Source: Lacibacter sp. H407
Lineage (GTDB): Bacteria; Bacteroidota; Bacteroidia; Chitinophagales; Chitinophagaceae
DNA length: 64,000 nucleotides
Reading direction: 5' to 3'
NCBI RefSeq assembly: GCF_037892605.1
Contig: NZ_JBBKTU010000001.1
Span: 1,922,001 to 1,986,000 of the forward strand
In this document: positions 60,163-64,000 of the stretch, one piece after another
Position numbering within the stretch: the stretch's first letter is position 1
Layout: the number at the start of each line of letters is the position of its first letter
The notes under the pieces: model-generated
Database searches by the model: none
What the model saw: only the letters and a program-made list of their open reading frames with translations
Told to the model about the DNA's origin: nothing
Position numbers and translations under genes: made by a program

Positions 60163-60840
60163 ATGCACATTCATATTCTTTCCATTGTTCCTGAATTGCT
60201 GGATAGTCCGTTGAACCATTCAATCATGAAACGGGCCAAAGAAAAAGGACTGTTGACTGTTACGGTTCATCACCTGCGCAAATGGGCGGTGAATGAATAC
60301 GGGCAAGTGGACGATTATCAATATGGCGGTGGCGCCGGCATGGTGATGATGTGCGAACCTTTGGAGAAAGCCATTCTTGAATTGCAGCAGGAAAAGAAGT
60401 TTGATGAAATTATTTATCTCACTCCGGATGGTGTTACGCTGAAACAGCAAACAGCGAATCGTCTTTCACTCAAAGAAAATTTATTACTCATCTGTGGTCA
60501 TTACAAAGGCATTGATGAACGCATACGCCAACAGTATGTAACCATGGAAATTTCCATTGGTGATTATGTGTTGAGCGGTGGAGAATTAGCGGCTGCTGTA
60601 TTAGTAGATGCTATCGGCCGCATTATTCCCGGCGTATTGAATGATGAAACATCAGCATTGACCGATTCATTTCAAGATCATTTATTAGCACCACCTGTTT
60701 ATACCCGGCCAGCCGATTACAATGGCTGGAAAATTCCCGACATATTATTGAGTGGTGATCTTAAAAAAATTGAAGAGTGGCGGCATGAGCAAGCGTTGCA
60801 ACGCACCAAAGAACGCAGACCTGATCTGCTGGATGAATAA
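60163..60840 (+). CDS. trmD: tRNA (guanine-N1)-methyltransferase
   Basis: From MHIHILSIVPELL the protein has 225 residues, the usual length; 16 codons of upstream frame are rejected because they contain the promoter box. The knotted SAM site appears in ICGHYKGIDERI near residues 109-120 and in EISIGDYVLSGGELAAAVLVDAI near 128-150. The N-terminal YQYGGGAGMVMMCEPL is also conserved. It methylates G37 of tRNAs to prevent frameshifting. No ribosomal genes (rpsP, rimM, rplS) adjoin it, unlike in many bacteria. Confidence 0.95.
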   Translation: MHIHILSIVPELLDSPLNHSIMKRAKEKGLLTVTVHHLRKWAVNEYGQVDDYQYGGGAGMVMMCEPLEKAILELQQEKKFDEIIYLTPDGVTLKQQTANRLSLKENLLLICGHYKGIDERIRQQYVTMEISIGDYVLSGGELAAAVLVDAIGRIIPGVLNDETSALTDSFQDHLLAPPVYTRPADYNGWKIPDILLSGDLKKIEEWRHEQALQRTKERRPDLLDE

Positions 60841-60851
60841 AAGGACAATGC

Positions 60852-63107
60852 TTATTTTTCTTTAACCGGAATATTGTTGAAATAGAAACCAAAGCCGGGA
60901 ATTTCCTGAAACACATCTTCCTGTTTCTTGCGGATCAATAGATTACTGTACAATCCTTTGCCTGCCAATCGCAATGAAATAATATCATCTGCCTCTTGCA
61001 GAATGAACTGACGTTTCAGCATCACACAACCTTCATAAATTGTTGTTTGTTCTTTAAAGAGAATGGTTTCATTTTGTTCTACAGCTCCGTTTTTATTTTT
61101 TCGTTCAAACAAAATAAATGGCAGGGTTTCATTCGCAGGAACAATTTTGGCCCAGATGCTGAATTCGATCGTATCGCCTGCGGAACAATTATTCAACCGT
61201 CCTTCGAATAACATTGTGTTTTCGTTTGCTGCTGTTGATTTGAAGGCAGCAAGCGGTTGTTTGCTACTGCCGGAATGTAAAAGCTGAACGGAGCTGCTGT
61301 CAAGCGTTGACCAGTATCCGCTATGTTCAACTAAATTTATTTGCTTTTCCTGAAATCGTTGCCTTACTAAGTTTTTATCCGATTGAAAGGCGCTGACAGG
61401 TAAAAGATAGATCGCTGTTTCATCAACTTTGCTGAGTAGTTGTGCTTTCGCAATCAGTTGTGCTTCCTGTTCAGAAAAAACAGTACCGCTTGTAATGAGC
61501 AACAGCGGTTTGTTATTAAAATGCTTCAGTATCTTTTTATCGATCAACGAATCGCTCAGCAGTTGCATTACATCACAACTTTGCGCAAGTGATGTTCTTG
61601 ACATCACCACATTTACCATTGGCATCTTCAATTGATAAGCTGCTTTCATGGCACTGTATTGGGCCGGACCGTACTCAATGGAAAATTGTTCGCTGCCCTG
61701 ATGGAAAAAAGGAAAAGCAAGAATGGCCTGGAACTCGGAGGCATAATGACCGGATTCACCCAGTTGACTCAAAAAACTATTTTCTGTGAACCCGTCATAT
61801 TTCGATTGTACGGGTTCGATGCGTTGACGAATTGCTTTTGTTCTGGTAAATGTTTCGGCTCCCCAAACAACAGCCGCTAATGTAAATAAGGTATAAGCAG
61901 TTTGTTTTAACCGGCGTTGTGCATATAAACGATAACAAACAAAAAAGAAACTCACTGCCTGCACAGCCGCCACATAATAAAAAACCCATGCAAAGCGACC
62001 GAGTACTCTGAACTGCCGGAGGAACGGAAGATAATCAACCAACTTCTCTAATCCCCAGATAAACGGGATGCACATGGAGAAGAGCAGTACCGGAATGGAG
62101 CTCAGAAAAAATAAGGATGTGTCTTTTTGTAATCGATATCTGATCGTTTTAAATCTCAATACAATGAGATTTCTGATCAGTCGAATGAGTATAAAAAGAA
62201 GGGCAAGAATAGGGATCAGCCCTATGTAAGCGAATCCTTCACCAAAACGTGAAAGTTCACGTGATGGATTACCGAACAGATCTGTTGGATGTGGTAGGAA
62301 AATACTTGTCCAGTCAGCAATTGCATAAAAGAAACCCCAGGGGCGTGGAGGCCGGTCTGTAATAACATCCGTAATAAACATGAACAGTTGCAACAGGAGT
62401 AAACCCAATGCAGGTGTAAGCCAATTTGCAAGATGTTGCCTGTAAGAAATTTTTCGAAACGCAAAGAGCAGTTTCAATAGCGCAAAACAAAAAAGAAACA
62501 TCGCACTCAATGCTGCTAGATAAAAATGCAGCAGACCAAAAAATAGTATTGATAAAACCGAAATAACACTCCACTTAATCAGTTTGCTACTGTTGTTTAT
62601 TTGAATAGACAAATACCATGTGATTGGAAAAAAGCAAGCATAACTTAATCCGTAATGGGCCTGTATGCGGATGAGTTGTGGTGAAAAAAAGATAACGAAT
62701 AATGCACCCACAGCTGCAAAAAGCGGTTGCACTTTGTAAAAAAGAAGAATCTTGTAGGTAAACCAAACTCCAACTGCAAAACTTAATAATGCACTAATAT
62801 TGATGAGTGCAAATCCATAATTCTTCAGTTGCGGAAATAATGCAGAAAGATATTGAAACGGAACTGCCAATGCTACCTGCCCGTCTGCAAACGAAAGATG
62901 TTCACCGAATGGATAATTCATGCCGGTGAAGTGCAGTCCCAGATCGTTCTGCAAGTAGTACACAACGCTGAAATAATTTTTCAGACCATCACCTTCTATT
63001 GAAAACATCGAACTGTTGGGGTGAAGCATTACACTTGGAAAAAAAACAAACAACAGCAGTACTGCTGCTATAAAAACCAGTAAGCCTGTTTTGTTTTCCC
63101 TGCTCAT
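60852..63107 (-). CDS. Large multi-pass membrane protein, GT-C-like
   Basis: The 751-residue protein has about 11-13 hydrophobic segments in its first 430 residues. An acidic, aromatic-rich first loop (FSIEGDGLKNYFSVVYYLQND, then GMNYPFGEHLSF) recalls the GT-C fold of YfhO-like and PMT-like glycosyltransferases. The last 280 residues are soluble and probably periplasmic. It overlaps the GT2 gene by one base (TGATG), so it is translationally coupled to a polyprenyl-sugar-type transferase. Together they suggest transfer of a lipid-linked sugar to an outer acceptor; the family name is uncertain. Confidence 0.75.
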   Translation of the reverse strand: MSRENKTGLLVFIAAVLLLFVFFPSVMLHPNSSMFSIEGDGLKNYFSVVYYLQNDLGLHFTGMNYPFGEHLSFADGQVALAVPFQYLSALFPQLKNYGFALINISALLSFAVGVWFTYKILLFYKVQPLFAAVGALFVIFFSPQLIRIQAHYGLSYACFFPITWYLSIQINNSSKLIKWSVISVLSILFFGLLHFYLAALSAMFLFCFALLKLLFAFRKISYRQHLANWLTPALGLLLLQLFMFITDVITDRPPRPWGFFYAIADWTSIFLPHPTDLFGNPSRELSRFGEGFAYIGLIPILALLFILIRLIRNLIVLRFKTIRYRLQKDTSLFFLSSIPVLLFSMCIPFIWGLEKLVDYLPFLRQFRVLGRFAWVFYYVAAVQAVSFFFVCYRLYAQRRLKQTAYTLFTLAAVVWGAETFTRTKAIRQRIEPVQSKYDGFTENSFLSQLGESGHYASEFQAILAFPFFHQGSEQFSIEYGPAQYSAMKAAYQLKMPMVNVVMSRTSLAQSCDVMQLLSDSLIDKKILKHFNNKPLLLITSGTVFSEQEAQLIAKAQLLSKVDETAIYLLPVSAFQSDKNLVRQRFQEKQINLVEHSGYWSTLDSSSVQLLHSGSSKQPLAAFKSTAANENTMLFEGRLNNCSAGDTIEFSIWAKIVPANETLPFILFERKNKNGAVEQNETILFKEQTTIYEGCVMLKRQFILQEADDIISLRLAGKGLYSNLLIRKKQEDVFQEIPGFGFYFNNIPVKEK

Positions 63108-63841
63108 CAGCTATAACGGATTTTCAAAATGTTGAAAAAGCTTTTTATTTCCTGCAATATGATGTGTAGCGCCATCTTCCGTAATTCAATTCCTTCTCTT
63201 AGTTGAACAGGCACAGCAGCGATACGAAGTTCTTTTTCTTTGTGTGCCCGAACAATAAATTCAAGATCGTATAAGTAGCGGTTGGTAACACAGTTTAAAA
63301 ATACAGGTTTTGCTTTCTCAGAAAATCCTTTTAACCCGCACTGTGTATCATCAATACTGATGCTGAATAAAGAACGTATGCCAAAGCGCAGCATTTTTGA
63401 CAGAAGCTGACGACCTGTTCCGATCTTATTGTAGTACACTTTGTTTCTGCTTCCTGCTGCAATATCAACAGCAGTTGAACTTACTTGCTTATAGACGGCA
63501 ACCATACTTTCTGCACGGTATGGGAAATCAATATCAGTAAGCAGATACGACTTTGCAGTTACAGCCGTTACAGCTTTGCGAAGTGCATTTCCTTTTCCTT
63601 TGTTCATTTCGTTTTCGAGAAACAGCAGATCGGGGAATTGTTGCTGTAGATGAATGATCCCATCTTTTACTGCTGCGCCAACAGACCCATCGTTGACGAT
63701 CACCAGTAAAATTTTTTCACTGCCAGCCAATTGTAAGAAATGATTGTATTGCTCCGTCACATTGCTGTGCCAACTTTCCGCCGGATTATAAACCGGTAAA
63801 ATAACAGCACAGTCTGGTATGTCGGGATTTGTTACGATCAA
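63107..63841 (-). CDS. Family 2 glycosyltransferase, dolichyl-phosphate-glucose synthase-like
   Basis: The 244-residue GT-A protein opens CAVILPVYNPAESWHSN. It has the metal-binding acidic pairs in LVIVNDGSVG near residue 45-54 and YLLTDIDFPYRAESM near 97-111, KGKGNALRKAV near 82-92, and a C-terminal DTQCGLKGFSEKAKPVFLNC. It lacks membrane segments. These enzymes load a sugar onto polyprenyl phosphate or another acceptor. It is followed by the large membrane protein with a one-base overlap and preceded by a gene that runs off the window with a 6-nt gap. Confidence 0.88.
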   Translation of the reverse strand: MIVTNPDIPDCAVILPVYNPAESWHSNVTEQYNHFLQLAGSEKILLVIVNDGSVGAAVKDGIIHLQQQFPDLLFLENEMNKGKGNALRKAVTAVTAKSYLLTDIDFPYRAESMVAVYKQVSSTAVDIAAGSRNKVYYNKIGTGRQLLSKMLRFGIRSLFSISIDDTQCGLKGFSEKAKPVFLNCVTNRYLYDLEFIVRAHKEKELRIAAVPVQLREGIELRKMALHIILQEIKSFFNILKIRYS

Positions 63842-63847
63842 CTCAGT

Positions 63848-64000
63848 TATTTTTCAAAGACGATCTGAAAATCATCAGCCAACACATTCTGTTTGTTGGC
63901 ATTCCATAAATAAACTTTGCAAACATAGTTGCCCCGAATGTCGGCGGGTAATGTATGAGCCAATATAAGGTTAAACCATTTGCCGTTTGCATCTTGTGGA
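63848..64000 (-). CDS. C-terminal end of an unidentified protein (5' part outside window)
   Basis: The last 50 codons of a minus-strand frame are visible and end at 63848. The residues NGKWFNLILAHTLPADIRGN, then YVCKVYLWNANKQNVL and FQIVFEK, have the look of a beta-sandwich domain, as at the end of a membrane-anchored or secreted protein. It lies 6 nt before the GT2 gene and so belongs to the same operon. Nothing more can be said from this fragment. Confidence 0.7.

Noticed and set aside
1-64000. A compact defence or toxin-antitoxin island
   Set aside because: No nuclease-helicase pairs, restriction-modification genes, retrons, CBASS-type cyclases or toxin motifs were recognised. The XRE gene is paired with a membrane protein that does not resemble a known toxin.

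Overview
The window looks like chromosomal DNA of a Bacteroidota bacterium, most likely order Chitinophagales, family Chitinophagaceae. The evidence is a type IX secretion/gliding gene set (gldJ, porU, porV, a PorP/SprF protein, a possible GldN relative), three secreted proteins with type IX C-terminal signals, a bacillithiol gene (bshA), a primary sigma factor of the short Bacteroidota type, and TAnnTTTG promoter boxes in place of E. coli-type -10 boxes. The family-level placement is inference. No tRNA, rRNA, CRISPR array, insertion sequence or prophage was recognised.

Region by region. 1-6.2 kb: a truncated comEC, a DinB-type protein, the stand-alone C-terminal half of carbamoyl-phosphate synthase, an IscA-type Fe-S protein, methylmalonyl-CoA epimerase, a type IX cargo protein and murF. 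6.3-16 kb: gldJ on the minus strand, diverging from porU and porV, followed on the plus strand by ispF, dut, a DUF4292 lipoprotein and a degenerate LytM/EnvC-type protein. 16-27.4 kb: bshA, an M28 peptidase, an orphan PGM1-like ATP-grasp ligase, a LiaF-like/LytS/LytTR signalling group, a shrunken AnmK-like protein, upp, a PorP/SprF protein and an NAD(P)-binding protein. 27.4-34 kb: a DUF4394 lipoprotein and two large type IX cargo proteins (a PQQ-type sugar dehydrogenase and an L-type lectin). 34.2-39.8 kb: the most accessory-looking part, with a candidate structured RNA, an ECF sigma/membrane-partner pair, an amidase, dense palindromic repeats, an unrecognised gene and several strong hairpins. 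39.8-64 kb: mostly housekeeping (DASS transporter, AAG glycosylase, EI24 protein, RsmI-like methylase, GT39, rpoD, START protein, LptF/G, exported SOD, M20 dipeptidase, amidohydrolase, GNAT-nitrilase fusion, DPP IV, S4 protein, a membrane protein/XRE pair with tandem operators, trmD), ending in a glycosyltransferase/membrane-protein operon that runs off the window.

How the genes work together. The coherent theme is the cell envelope and type IX secretion. PorU and PorV finish and carry cargo at the outer membrane, GldJ belongs to the gliding/secretion motor apparatus, and three cargo genes lie within 30 kb. Cell-wall genes (murF, the EnvC-like protein, the AnmK-like protein) and LptF/G sit among them. 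I did not find a compact defence island or an obviously new multi-gene system. The best candidates for something undescribed are the 201-residue AnmK-like pseudoenzyme, the split CarB, the A/C-rich RNA at 34.2-34.5 kb, the small GldN-like protein, and the tandem 18-bp operators controlling the membrane protein/XRE pair.
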